A stretch of 64,000 bases of DNA. Source: CAYRUD01 sp964427425 (GTDB lineage Bacteria; Chlamydiota; Chlamydiia; Chlamydiales; FEN-1388). Of this stretch, positions 17,682 through 26,044 are shown piece after piece. The stretch's first letter is position 1. Each line of letters begins with the position of its first letter. Both the position numbers and the translations under genes were made by a program. The notes below the pieces were generated by a model. It was not told the DNA's origin and ran no database searches. It worked only from the letters and a program-made list of their open reading frames with translations. The DNA is taken from NCBI GenBank assembly GCA_964427425.1, contig CAYRUD010000014.1, positions 1 to 64,000 on the forward strand, written 5' to 3'.

Positions 17682-18204
17682 TTTTTTAGTCCTTATCTAA
17701 CATAGCGATATTCAATTGTGTCTTTCATATTCGATACTTTGATCCTTCTTCCCCTCATGCTGTTTTTTCTCTTCTATGCATGAGTGAGAGTTCAAAAGAA
17801 GAGCCATTTTCCTCTCGAATTGATCCCTTTTTGAAGGGGAAAACCGATTATGTATTGTCGATACAAAGCTTGAAACTATATGTGCTGTACACGAGTAAGA
17901 AGAAGATCTTAAGAACTTTATATCGGGGTCACTTCATTGGTCTTTTGAGAGCTGAAACTTACGGGATAATGGCATTTGGGAAGTACGAATGGTAAACATT
18001 ATAGCTAATAGATTAATGAAAATCCATCGAATTGGTCTAAAAAAGAAGAATGAAAACGGTTTTTTATAGCGATTATAGATAGCTTGCTTATGCTTCTCTT
18101 CTATTATCTTTGCTTTTTAAAAGAGGTGGGTTTATTCCATATAGTGTGTAGTCATCGTGTAATTAATATTACTAATAACTTTTTAATTAGAGGTTTGTTG
18201 GCTT
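17682..18204. other. Long intergenic region with one doubtful small ORF
   Basis: 523 bp, AT-rich. An open frame at 17780-17995 (71 aa, starting MSESSKEEPFSS) has an ATG but no ribosome binding site and no family resemblance. I do not call it a gene. The right end must hold the promoter of the small secreted protein. No tRNA or clear hairpin is visible. Confidence 0.4.
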
Positions 18205-18690
18205 ATGAAACAAATTTTATTTTCGTTTTTTGCCACACTTTTTCTTGTCTCCTCTGTCTATGCGCAAACAGAATATCAAGTTGATTTCTCACAACCTACC
18301 ATCCACAAAACTCCTAATATTGAAATTCGTGTAGGACCAGGAACACAATATAATTCCTTTTATGGAAACTCATGGCTTATGCATTACAGCGGGTCGAGCT
18401 TTATCGAGTTTGAGTTTGATAAAGATTATAGGGATTCGGATCCAGCTTTTCTGGAGATTACTCACCTTTCATCACTTGTGAATGGGCAGCCATACTCTCC
18501 AATCTCTATTTATGTAAATGATCAGTCTTTCTTGCCGCATCACGATCCACATAATGGCAATTGGATCCATGAAAGATTTGATGTAACAGGATGGCTAAAA
18601 GACGGCACAAATGTTATTCGATTAGAGCTAGATCACGATGCTATCACAAACTATTGGATTCGCGACGTAAAGCTCACTATCGGTGAGTAA
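18205..18690 (+). CDS. Small secreted protein, predicted beta-sandwich
   Basis: 161 residues with a clean signal peptide: MKQILFSFFATLFLVSSVYA, with cleavage likely after Ala20. The mature part is about 140 residues, rich in alternating beta-strand patterns, Asn, Asp, His and aromatics, and contains NGNWIHERFDVTGWLKDGTN, NVIRLELDHD and NYWIRDVKL. This pattern (Trp- and Asn-rich strands, FDVTGWLKDGTNVIRLEL) resembles jelly-roll/carbohydrate-binding-like domains, but I cannot assign a family. It is exported by Sec, so it is periplasmic, outer membrane or secreted. A perfect hairpin lies 38 bp downstream. Confidence 0.8.
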   Translation: MKQILFSFFATLFLVSSVYAQTEYQVDFSQPTIHKTPNIEIRVGPGTQYNSFYGNSWLMHYSGSSFIEFEFDKDYRDSDPAFLEITHLSSLVNGQPYSPISIYVNDQSFLPHHDPHNGNWIHERFDVTGWLKDGTNVIRLELDHDAITNYWIRDVKLTIGE

Positions 18691-18728
18691 GTATTTAAAA
18701 CAGATAGAATATTTGTAATCATTCTACA

Positions 18729-18754
18729 GGCAGTACAATAGTGATTGTACTGCC
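18729..18754. terminator. Hairpin between convergent genes
   Basis: GGCAGTACAAT (18729-18739) and ATTGTACTGCC (18744-18754) form a perfect 11-bp stem with a 4-nt loop. It sits between the secreted-protein gene (+) and gpmA (-), and probably separates both transcripts even though no T-run is present. Confidence 0.65.
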
Positions 18755-18768
18755 CGTCGTATCGTACC

Positions 18769-19458
18769 TTATTTTGTCACACGATGAAAACGAGAGTCTT
18801 TATATTCATAGAAAAGAGGCACTCCAGTTGCTAATTCATATGAAGGGATTTCTTCATCGGAGATACCTTCAATTTCTTTGATGATAGATCTCAGCGAATT
18901 TCCATGTGCAACAACAAGTACATTCTTTCCCTTTGTAATCCAAGGAAGAATCATTGAGTAAAAGTATGGAAGCGTTCGTTTCATAGTCATCTCTAGGCTT
19001 TCTCCATTTGGAGGAGCAATCTTGAAGCTACGTCGCCAGATCTTTACCTGCTCTTCGCCAAACTTTTGCATGGTCTCTTTTTTATTAAGCCCTTGTAAGT
19101 CACCGTACATGCGCTCGTTTAATGCGTCTGAAAGAAAGACGGGTAATGTATGTTGAAGCGTTTCATCAGAGTGAATTTTTCCCCATTGGTGAAGAGATGA
19201 AGATTGCTCCTCATGTTGAATAATGGGTGTTTTCGTCTCTTTTCCCTCTCTTTGGGCTAAAGTGATCATAGCTGTCATAATAGCTCTGACCAATGTAGAG
19301 GTAAAAACTGCATCAAGGTGAGTCTCTTTTAATATTTGACCTGCTTTCGTAGCTTCATCAATGCCTGTTTGAGAGAGAGGAACATCTACCCATCCAGTAA
19401 AGAGGTTTTTTTTATTCCATAAAGACTCGCCATGGCGAAGTAAGATAAGCTCTGACAT
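18769..19458 (-). CDS. gpmA: 2,3-bisphosphoglycerate-dependent phosphoglycerate mutase
   Basis: A glycolytic/gluconeogenic enzyme that interconverts 3- and 2-phosphoglycerate. 229 residues, the normal length for dPGM. The phosphohistidine motif LILLRHGESLWN gives His9, followed by the substrate-binding NLFTGWVDVPLSQTG, ALNERMYGDLQGLNKKE, and the second histidine in VAHGNSLRSIIKEIEG. Chlamydiae use this enzyme (CT722 as I recall). It diverges from the NifS-like gene across a 343-bp region. Confidence 0.97.
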   Translation of the reverse strand: MSELILLRHGESLWNKKNLFTGWVDVPLSQTGIDEATKAGQILKETHLDAVFTSTLVRAIMTAMITLAQREGKETKTPIIQHEEQSSSLHQWGKIHSDETLQHTLPVFLSDALNERMYGDLQGLNKKETMQKFGEEQVKIWRRSFKIAPPNGESLEMTMKRTLPYFYSMILPWITKGKNVLVVAHGNSLRSIIKEIEGISDEEIPSYELATGVPLFYEYKDSRFHRVTK

Positions 19459-19801
19459 ACGAATCTGCTCTCTTCTTAAAAATTTGGTAATGGTTAGTTG
19501 ATAAGTGAAATTCCTTCCTTTTACTTTCTTTCTGAACTATTTTTAAACAGTTATTTGAAAGTAAAAAAGTTCCCTTCTTTAAATTTAGATGCAATTTTTA
19601 TAGTATTTTTTAAATCCCGAGGGGAAGTTCTGAAATGAGAAGATGACTTCCTTTTAGATATCAATTATAAAACATACACTTTTACGTGTATGAGAATGAA
19701 CCAGATACTTTATTTTTTCTATGTCTTATATAGCGTCTCATTTTTAGAGCGTCTTTAGAAGCGCACTAGTATAAAGTTTCTACTCACGGATTAATGGTCA
19801 T
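19459..19801. other. Divergent promoter region between gpmA and the NifS-like gene
   Basis: 343 bp, very AT-rich, no supported gene. It must hold both outward promoters. I see many A/T tracts but no unambiguous -35/-10 pair and no hairpin. Confidence 0.4.
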
Positions 19802-20983
19802 ATGGCAGCATCTCCTCTGTATTTGGATAATGCGACAGTGCTCCCTCCACTTCCTCAAGTTGTAAAGGCAATGATGCCCCTGTATGAAAATGCATGGGGA
19901 AATTCCTCTTCTCCTCATGAAAAAGGTCAAGAGCTCTATCAAATAATCCAACGAGCTTATGAAGCGGTAGAGAAGAATCTGAATCTTTTACCTGACGCTC
20001 GATTTATTCTTACCTCAAGTGGGGCTGAAGCTACGACACAGGCGATCTTTTCGGCATATCGCCATGGATATTACGAGAGCGGCAAAACACATATTGCCAT
20101 CGCTCAATTCCATGATGCCGCCTCGATTATGGCGGCTCAGGCGCTGACCCAAGACAGCCAAGCGACAGTGACTTATATACAATCGACAAAAGAAGGGTTG
20201 ATTACCTCAGAAAAGGTTATTGATGCCTTAACACCTCGCACTTCTTCTGTTGTATTCCCATTAGTTCATCCTTTGACTGGTGTTGTTCAGCCGATTGAGG
20301 AGATAGAAAAAATTTGCAGATCAAGAGCTATTCCGATGGTTGTAGATATCTCTCATGCAATCGGCACTATCCCTTTAGATCTCTCGATGTATCCTACCGC
20401 GTATTATACGATTCGAGGAGAGGCAATCGGCGCTCCAATTGGCACTGGCGCTTTAATAGCAGCATCGGAGAAAGTCCATCTTTCATCTCTCATTTATGGG
20501 GATGAACATCCGCTCCTCCATCGTGGAGGCCCTATTAACATAGCAGGTCTTGTGGCATTTGAGACAGCCCTATCAGCCGCAAAAGGAAAAGAGATACTGT
20601 ACTGTACTGAGGTATTGAGGCTAAGAGATGCTTTTGAAAGAGAGATCACAAGGAAGCTTGGAGATAATGTTATATTCCCATTCTCATCAGTTGATGGAAG
20701 GGCTCCTCATATCTCATGTATAGCTTTCAAAGGTGTGAAGAATGAAGCTCTTCTCTACCATTTGAATAAGAAAAAGCTCTATGCGACCATTGGCGGGGGC
20801 GGCTTCCAGAATTTAGTAGATGTGTTAGAGGGTGCAGGATTTGGGTCCGAAATAGCTTTCAGTGCGATTTCGTTTTGTTTTAGCGATCAAATCAAAGAAG
20901 AAGAAATATTCGAGGCGGTCGAGCGCCTTCATTCGTGTTATACAGTCTTAAGCCGGATAACACCATGGAAGAAATTCAAGTAA
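19802..20983 (+). CDS. NifS-like aminotransferase-fold protein lacking PLP lysine and catalytic cysteine
   Basis: 393 residues with the class V aminotransferase (NifS/IscS) fold: LYLDNATVLPPLPQVV, ILTSSGAEATTQAI, HIAIAQFHDAAS (the active-site His104) and VVDISHAIGTIPLDLS (Asp182). From Asp182 the sequence aligns with E. coli IscS without gaps up to GTGAL, and in that register IscS GHK reads G-E-A. The PLP lysine is Ala208. The cysteine-loop region reads YATIGGGGFQN, with no Cys. A cysteine desulfurase reaction is therefore unlikely. The reading frame is intact and 29 bp precede the NifU-like gene, so both are probably co-transcribed and the protein is retained for another role. Position matches CT721 as I recall. 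Confidence 0.85.
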   Translation: MAASPLYLDNATVLPPLPQVVKAMMPLYENAWGNSSSPHEKGQELYQIIQRAYEAVEKNLNLLPDARFILTSSGAEATTQAIFSAYRHGYYESGKTHIAIAQFHDAASIMAAQALTQDSQATVTYIQSTKEGLITSEKVIDALTPRTSSVVFPLVHPLTGVVQPIEEIEKICRSRAIPMVVDISHAIGTIPLDLSMYPTAYYTIRGEAIGAPIGTGALIAASEKVHLSSLIYGDEHPLLHRGGPINIAGLVAFETALSAAKGKEILYCTEVLRLRDAFEREITRKLGDNVIFPFSSVDGRAPHISCIAFKGVKNEALLYHLNKKKLYATIGGGGFQNLVDVLEGAGFGSEIAFSAISFCFSDQIKEEEIFEAVERLHSCYTVLSRITPWKKFK

Positions 20984-21012
20984 TGATGATGTTTTAGGAA
21001 GGTAAAAACGGG

Positions 21013-21780
21013 ATGCAGCATGTTCCAACTCCATTTCCTTGGTCAGCATATTCTAAGAAACTCGCTTTGCGAGTAGAGACTCCTTACTGTATCGGCGCAT
21101 TTAGCGCAGAAGATGCCCAGTCTCGCGCAATGTTTTTATCTGAAGGTGAAGCGGGTTCTGTAGAAGAGGGAAACCTTGTTTCTTTATCTTGGCTTGTTGA
21201 TCCAACTGACGGGACTATTATTGATGCTCGATTTTTGGCCTTTGGCGACTCGGCACTTATTGGAGCCTGTGAAGTGTCATGTGAGCTCGCTGTTGGCAAG
21301 AACTATGATCAGGCAAAGAGAATTTCGGGCGAACATATTGATAAATATGTGAGAGATAAGAGTGACAAAGATGCTTTTCCGAAAATTACATGGGGGCATA
21401 TCAACCTCGTCCTTGAGGCTGTTTTGCAGGCAGCTCACGCTTGTGAAGGTATTCCTTTGCCCGAGAAATATATAGCTCCGCCTGTCTCTCAAGTTGAAGT
21501 TTTAGTCAATGAGGGCGGGTGGCCAGGCTGGAAAGAGATGGGTCTTAAAGAAAAACTCGGAGTCATTGAGCACGTTATCAGCCAAGATATTCGTCCTTAC
21601 ATAGAGTTGGACGCTGGTGGAGTCGAAGTTCTCAATTTGATAAATGGTGATGAGGTCATCATAGCTTATCAGGGATCTTGTACAAGTTGTTTTTCAGCGA
21701 CAGGAGCGACTCTGTCGTATATTCAACATGTATTAAGAGCAAAGGTTTGGCCTGAACTTAAAGTCACGCCAAATCTTTAA
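21013..21780 (+). CDS. NifU-like protein with degenerate scaffold domain and intact Nfu domain
   Basis: 255 residues in two parts. Residues about 15-150 align with the IscU/NifU scaffold (GTIIDARFLAFG matches GIIEDARFKTYG). The three Fe-S cysteines appear lost: the ACGD region reads NLVSLSW, TYGC reads AFGD (Asp79), and KIHCS reads KITWGHIN. Residues about 180-245 are a C-terminal Nfu domain with an intact GSCTSC (Cys223, Cys226), preceded by VIEHVISQDIRPYIELDAGG. The protein could thus still bind or deliver a cluster through a Nfu dimer, but not assemble one in the scaffold domain. It lies 29 bp after the NifS-like gene and is convergent with birA. Confidence 0.87.
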   Translation: MQHVPTPFPWSAYSKKLALRVETPYCIGAFSAEDAQSRAMFLSEGEAGSVEEGNLVSLSWLVDPTDGTIIDARFLAFGDSALIGACEVSCELAVGKNYDQAKRISGEHIDKYVRDKSDKDAFPKITWGHINLVLEAVLQAAHACEGIPLPEKYIAPPVSQVEVLVNEGGWPGWKEMGLKEKLGVIEHVISQDIRPYIELDAGGVEVLNLINGDEVIIAYQGSCTSCFSATGATLSYIQHVLRAKVWPELKVTPNL

Positions 21781-21796
21781 TTTTAGACGTCGTTCA

Positions 21797-22585
21797 TTAC
21801 AGGCCCGAAGAGATAATTTCCCTTTCGCCAGTTTGGCTGTTTCGGATGACAAGGAGGCCCTGGGGAGTGATATCCTCAACTATTCCCTTCTGTAGATTGC
21901 CATCTTTTCGATGAGTGGTTATCTCCTCTCCTTTGAGCCAAGATATTTTGTGGAGCCATTTTTGGAAGAGTGATGAGATAAAATCAGGATCGTCTTTAAT
22001 ATGCTGTAAGATCGTTTGAATCAGATTTCTCGCTTCATCGCGTATGGTAGATCTCTCACCAGTCTCACTCAATACGCTGGTAATTGGGCGATCTACTATC
22101 ATTTTACACTCTTCAGCAGACATATTGAGATTCACTCCAATGCCAATAAGAGCATACAACTGGAATGACGTGTCGGCATCAGGAGACTGCCGCTGGGTTA
22201 CGGTCATCGTTTCAATGAGAATCCCAGCTATTTTTTTCCCGTTAACGAGAATATCATTAGGCCATTTGATTTTAACTGACTCAATTCCGAATGAGGCGAT
22301 GTACTCGTAGACTGCTAAAGAAGTAAGCGGGCATAAAAGCTCTGGAGATGAAAGGATTGCCTCAGGAAGAGGAATACCGACGGAAAGATAGATATTTTCG
22401 TTCGCAGGTGAAAACCACTTTCTTCCTTGCCTTCCTCGACCTTTAGTCTGTTCAAATGCTACAACAGCGACAACGGCATTCGGCTCAAAGTCGAGAGTGG
22501 ATAATCTTCTTTTAAGATCATCTTGAGTAGAATCAATAGAGTCGAATTCGAAAATAAGGTATGAGGAAGGGGTTTTATTATTCAT
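21797..22585 (-). CDS. birA: Biotin--protein ligase
   Basis: 262 residues, catalytic plus short C-terminal SH3-like part, with no N-terminal DNA-binding helix-turn-helix, so it is a monofunctional ligase rather than a repressor. The ATP/biotin motif GRGRQGRKWFSPANENIYLS and the KWPNDILVNGKKIAGILIE motif are both clear. It transfers biotin to carrier proteins such as acetyl-CoA carboxylase AccB. It is convergent with the NifU-like gene (16 bp) and divergent from rodA (101 bp), the CT725/CT726 arrangement as I recall. Confidence 0.95.
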   Translation of the reverse strand: MNNKTPSSYLIFEFDSIDSTQDDLKRRLSTLDFEPNAVVAVVAFEQTKGRGRQGRKWFSPANENIYLSVGIPLPEAILSSPELLCPLTSLAVYEYIASFGIESVKIKWPNDILVNGKKIAGILIETMTVTQRQSPDADTSFQLYALIGIGVNLNMSAEECKMIVDRPITSVLSETGERSTIRDEARNLIQTILQHIKDDPDFISSLFQKWLHKISWLKGEEITTHRKDGNLQKGIVEDITPQGLLVIRNSQTGEREIISSGL

Positions 22586-22686
22586 ATTCGCATATTGTGA
22601 CTGATTTGAAAGGTTTTTAGGGACATTCTCCTTGCACAGTTATAACATTCTACCATGGTCTAAAGTATTGAGAGAAGTAAGAGTGT

Positions 22687-23832
22687 ATGTGGTCATTTCA
22701 AACCCTCTTTCGAATTGATTTCAGGGTTGTCTTCATAACGTTAATTATTCAACTTATGGGCTTATGTACGATTGCAGCCTATTCAGAGAATTTTTTAGCG
22801 TATGATGTGCGAGAGCCTGTCTCATTTTTTTTACAGCCAGCTGTTCGATCACAGCTGATCTTCATTGCATTAGGATGGGCAGCGTTCGCCCTCTGTGCTA
22901 TTTCGGATTATAATAAGCTCAGAGAGTGGACCTGGATTTTGTATGTACTTGCTCTCATTGCTCTCATCGGGCTATTTTTTACGGATCCAATTGTACGTGT
23001 TCAGCGCTGGTATAAAATTCCAGGCCTTGGGATTAGCTTACAGCCTTCTGAGCTTGCAAAGCTATCACTCGTAATTACGTTGAGCTGGTTTTTTGAGCGA
23101 CGCTCTACTGATTCGGATTCTTTTCCGACATTTATGGGGGCTCTTCTGATCACTGCGATTCCATTTCTTCTGATTTTGAAGCAACCAGATCTAGGCACTG
23201 CCCTCGTCTTATATCCTATTACTTTGGTTATCCTTTATGTAGGCGGAGTCAAACGCGGGTTTCTTATGGCTCTATGTATTCCAGGATTAATTGCTCTGAC
23301 TCTAGTAGCTCTTATTTTCTCAGGAATTCTTCCATACGAAACACTAAAGCCATATGTACTCCAGTTTATGAAAGAGTACCAATATGAGCGCTTAAATCCG
23401 GAGACACACCACCAAAAGGCCTCTCAAATCGCTATAGCCTTAGGAGGTCTTACGGGGGCAGGCTGGCGCCAGGGTGATTTCTGGCGAGCCGGATCACTTC
23501 CCGCTCCTTATACTGACTCTATCTTCGCAGCTTTTGGAGAAGAATTTGGCTTCTTAGGCCTACTCTTTCTTTTGGCTCTCTACTACCTTCTTATTTCGTT
23601 TTCTTTTAAGGCAGCTTTGGTCGCAAAAGATCCTTTTGGCCGACTTATCGCGTCAGGACTTTCTGTCTATCTTGCAGTTCATATCATCATTAATATCGGT
23701 ATGATGTGCGGCTGTCTTCCAATCACTGGAGTTCCTCTTGTGTTAATGAGCTACGGCGGCTCTTCTATGATTGCGACAATGATGGCATTGGGACTTATTC
23801 AGGGAGTGTACGCACGTCGATTTATGTTCTAA
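22687..23832 (+). CDS. rodA: RodA-type SEDS peptidoglycan polymerase
   Basis: 381 residues and about ten membrane spans. SEDS-family motifs are visible: GLGISLQPSELAKLSLVITL, LKQPDLGTALVLYPI (with the conserved Asp of the PDxG motif), GGLTGAGWRQGDFW, the TDSIFAAFGEEFGFLGLL block, and the C-terminal GVPLVLMSYGGSSMIATM. RodA polymerises lipid II with a partner class B PBP. In chlamydiae lacking FtsZ, the MreB/RodA system runs division-site peptidoglycan synthesis. The length is standard. It is preceded by a divergent 101-bp promoter region shared with birA. Confidence 0.95.
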   Translation: MWSFQTLFRIDFRVVFITLIIQLMGLCTIAAYSENFLAYDVREPVSFFLQPAVRSQLIFIALGWAAFALCAISDYNKLREWTWILYVLALIALIGLFFTDPIVRVQRWYKIPGLGISLQPSELAKLSLVITLSWFFERRSTDSDSFPTFMGALLITAIPFLLILKQPDLGTALVLYPITLVILYVGGVKRGFLMALCIPGLIALTLVALIFSGILPYETLKPYVLQFMKEYQYERLNPETHHQKASQIAIALGGLTGAGWRQGDFWRAGSLPAPYTDSIFAAFGEEFGFLGLLFLLALYYLLISFSFKAALVAKDPFGRLIASGLSVYLAVHIIINIGMMCGCLPITGVPLVLMSYGGSSMIATMMALGLIQGVYARRFMF

Positions 23833-23906
23833 TACTATGTTTAGATTCGATAGAATATTGCTTGTTTTTCACCAATTAATTTCATATTTCAAGCCGAATA
23901 TAGATC

Positions 23907-24389
23907 ATGGATCATTTCTTATTAGTTCCTGGTGAGTGGCAAGGGTCTGGTACTGTCACTTTGTCAATGAGCCCTGAGGTTCTCTCTTTCAAGACAAGCT
24001 GGATCATCAGCTCAATCGATGAGAACACTTTTCAAGCTATCCAGACAGTTGATGTCACTGGCGCGGATACAATGAGTAATGTCTTTACCTTGAAGAGAAG
24101 AGATCGTTTGTCAGACGCTTTTGAGATTCTTCTTGAAAATGAGACGCTAGGAACTTTTCACGGTAAAGGCGTGTGCAACCAAGAAACGATAGCGTGGGAG
24201 TTTATCTATCCCGGAGCTTTAGAGGGTTTAGAGATTTATCAAAGAGTGAGTGACCCCTCTACTTCCCGTACGTATTATCAATTTCGCGCTGAATATAACG
24301 GAGGAGATGGCTATCGTACGTTGATAGAAGGATCGCTATATCCGTATGGAGCCTTTGCTTCGGATTCTTCGTATCAGGATATCAACTAG
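23907..24389 (+). CDS. Hypothetical protein, lipocalin-like
   Basis: 160 residues, no signal peptide, predicted nearly all beta. The N-terminus has PGEWQGSGTVTLSMSPE, the G-x-W-x-G-x-G type opening seen in lipocalin-like and DUF1579-type barrels, and later FHGKGVCNQETIAWEF and RTYYQFRAEYNGGDGYRTLIEG. A small ligand-binding barrel is plausible, but I cannot name the family. It follows rodA by 74 bp on the same strand. Its last four bases overlap the stop codon of the convergent ankyrin-like gene. Confidence 0.65.
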   Translation: MDHFLLVPGEWQGSGTVTLSMSPEVLSFKTSWIISSIDENTFQAIQTVDVTGADTMSNVFTLKRRDRLSDAFEILLENETLGTFHGKGVCNQETIAWEFIYPGALEGLEIYQRVSDPSTSRTYYQFRAEYNGGDGYRTLIEGSLYPYGAFASDSSYQDIN

Positions 24390-26005
24390 ATTGAAGAATA
24401 GCGATTTATCCTTGTGAGAAACTGATAGAGCATTTCCATTTTAGACCATTCTGAGAATCGTTTATAGAGAGAAAAGCAGCTTCGAGCCAAAAAAGGAAAT
24501 GATTGTTGGTCATAAGATTCTACAGTTTTGTGGAACAGGGAATGCAGGAGAGTGACGCCCAAGAGAGAAACCTTTGCAGAAGTCACTATGCAATTGCTGT
24601 TCTTCTGATGAGAGAGTTGTCTGAATCTAAAAACGTTATTTGTAAGCTGGAGATCTACGGTTGATTGAGTCTCCATCGGAAAAGTCTCATATAAATACTT
24701 AAAGGCTTTCTCGGAATCCACAAATGTCATTTCTTTAAGCTTTGATATATGTTTGGCTTTTATATTTTGAGGATCGCAACGGAAGAAGAGAAGATAGTAT
24801 TTGGCGATTTCAAGATTAGGTCGAGAGCCTCTATTCGCAATAAAAAAACGATTTTTCCAAAAGACAATCACGATTGAGTGATTTTCGCTGCCTCCTGCTA
24901 TAAAGACGGGATGATCTCCCTTGCGTATCTCTTGCTCAAGAGTTGCAGAATCAATACTTTCTATCGCTTTATCAAGCTCTATGCTTGTTAGATCAAGGGT
25001 GGATTCAAAGTGCTCTAACTCAGTCGGAAGGTGCTTCTCTTTATATTTCTTTAAGAGCCATGAAAGACAAGGATATATTTTATATTCATATGGGGCAGGG
25101 TATAAGCTTCGAATGTAGTCGATGGTTCTGAAGTGGCCAGCTATTTGTTGAGTAAGAAGCGTTAGGTTATATGTCGGGATAGCGTTTATATTAAAGCTGA
25201 GGTGATTTATTCCTTGAACGAGCTCTTTTGCTTCTCTTGAATAATTAGGGTTATATTTAATTTGAGAGTAAAGCCCTCTACCCCATGAATTGTAAAGTAC
25301 TGATCTGTGGATGGATATTATTCGAGAAGCGACTGTAAAGAGCTTATTTTTTAATGCCTTTTTCACAAGAAGAGCTCTTCTACTGAGCTTTAAAAAGCAT
25401 TTTTCTTGAGAGTGCATTGAGATATCGAGTATCGCAATAGCTTCCTTTTCATATCCGAAGTGGACTGCTGTTTCAATAATCCTTCTTCCAAATTTATCTT
25501 CATGAATAAAAGCAGAATAGGGCGCTTCTTTGAGCAGCGCGTGGAATATATTGAACTCTCTTTTCATTAAAGCGAAATGAAGCGCATTCGGCTCCCCAAT
25601 AGGTGCTTGAAAGGATGGGAAATCAATTTTCTTAAGGATGTCTATTCGAGATATATTCTGAGTTGCAATTGCATACTCAAAGATGTTCAGTCGCTTGTTT
25701 CCTCTCCACTCGTAGACCTTCCTCTCTTTCAAAATTGGTAGTAAAAGTGAGATATGGAAGGCTCCATGAGCAGCTCGATCGATTAAATGGAGTATTTTTC
25801 GTACGTAGGGGCCGATTTTGTCTGCCAAGATGATTTGACGATGAAGATCATATATCTCTTTTGATATGGAATTTAAACTCAATGACTGCCGATTGCCGAT
25901 ATGCTGTGAATAGGTCTCACGACATAGATGTGAAGTATGTGAATTATAGTATAACGTGACATACGGAGTAATAGATGAATATCCTCCATAGAATTGAGTA
26001 AGCAT
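24386..26005 (-). CDS. Ankyrin-like protein with putative CE-clan-like Cys/His domain (copy A)
   Basis: 539 residues. Residues about 100-200 read as two or three divergent ankyrin repeats (NALHFALMKREFNIFHALLK; the RRIIETAVHFGYEKEAIAIL segment). The C-terminal third carries ENHSIVIVFWKNRFFIANRG (His376, Asn391) and SHQKNSNCIVTSAK (Gln467, Cys472). The order His-Asn-Gln-Cys, and the pattern H followed by hydrophobic strands and I-x-N, recall CE-clan cysteine proteases and acetyltransferases (Ulp1, YopJ, ChlaDub1). This is an inference from motif order, and the family Asp/Glu is Asn here. No signal peptide. It lies 39 bp downstream of its paralogue (copy B), so the two probably form an operon. 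Confidence 0.75.
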   Translation of the reverse strand: MLTQFYGGYSSITPYVTLYYNSHTSHLCRETYSQHIGNRQSLSLNSISKEIYDLHRQIILADKIGPYVRKILHLIDRAAHGAFHISLLLPILKERKVYEWRGNKRLNIFEYAIATQNISRIDILKKIDFPSFQAPIGEPNALHFALMKREFNIFHALLKEAPYSAFIHEDKFGRRIIETAVHFGYEKEAIAILDISMHSQEKCFLKLSRRALLVKKALKNKLFTVASRIISIHRSVLYNSWGRGLYSQIKYNPNYSREAKELVQGINHLSFNINAIPTYNLTLLTQQIAGHFRTIDYIRSLYPAPYEYKIYPCLSWLLKKYKEKHLPTELEHFESTLDLTSIELDKAIESIDSATLEQEIRKGDHPVFIAGGSENHSIVIVFWKNRFFIANRGSRPNLEIAKYYLLFFRCDPQNIKAKHISKLKEMTFVDSEKAFKYLYETFPMETQSTVDLQLTNNVFRFRQLSHQKNSNCIVTSAKVSLLGVTLLHSLFHKTVESYDQQSFPFLARSCFSLYKRFSEWSKMEMLYQFLTRINRYSSI

Positions 26006-26044
26006 AGATAAGATGTATCGATTAGAGATTAGATTGAATTGATA

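Noticed and set aside
17780..17995. 71-aa plus-strand ORF
   Set aside because: No ribosome binding site, no recognisable motif. Kept only as a remark in the intergenic entry.
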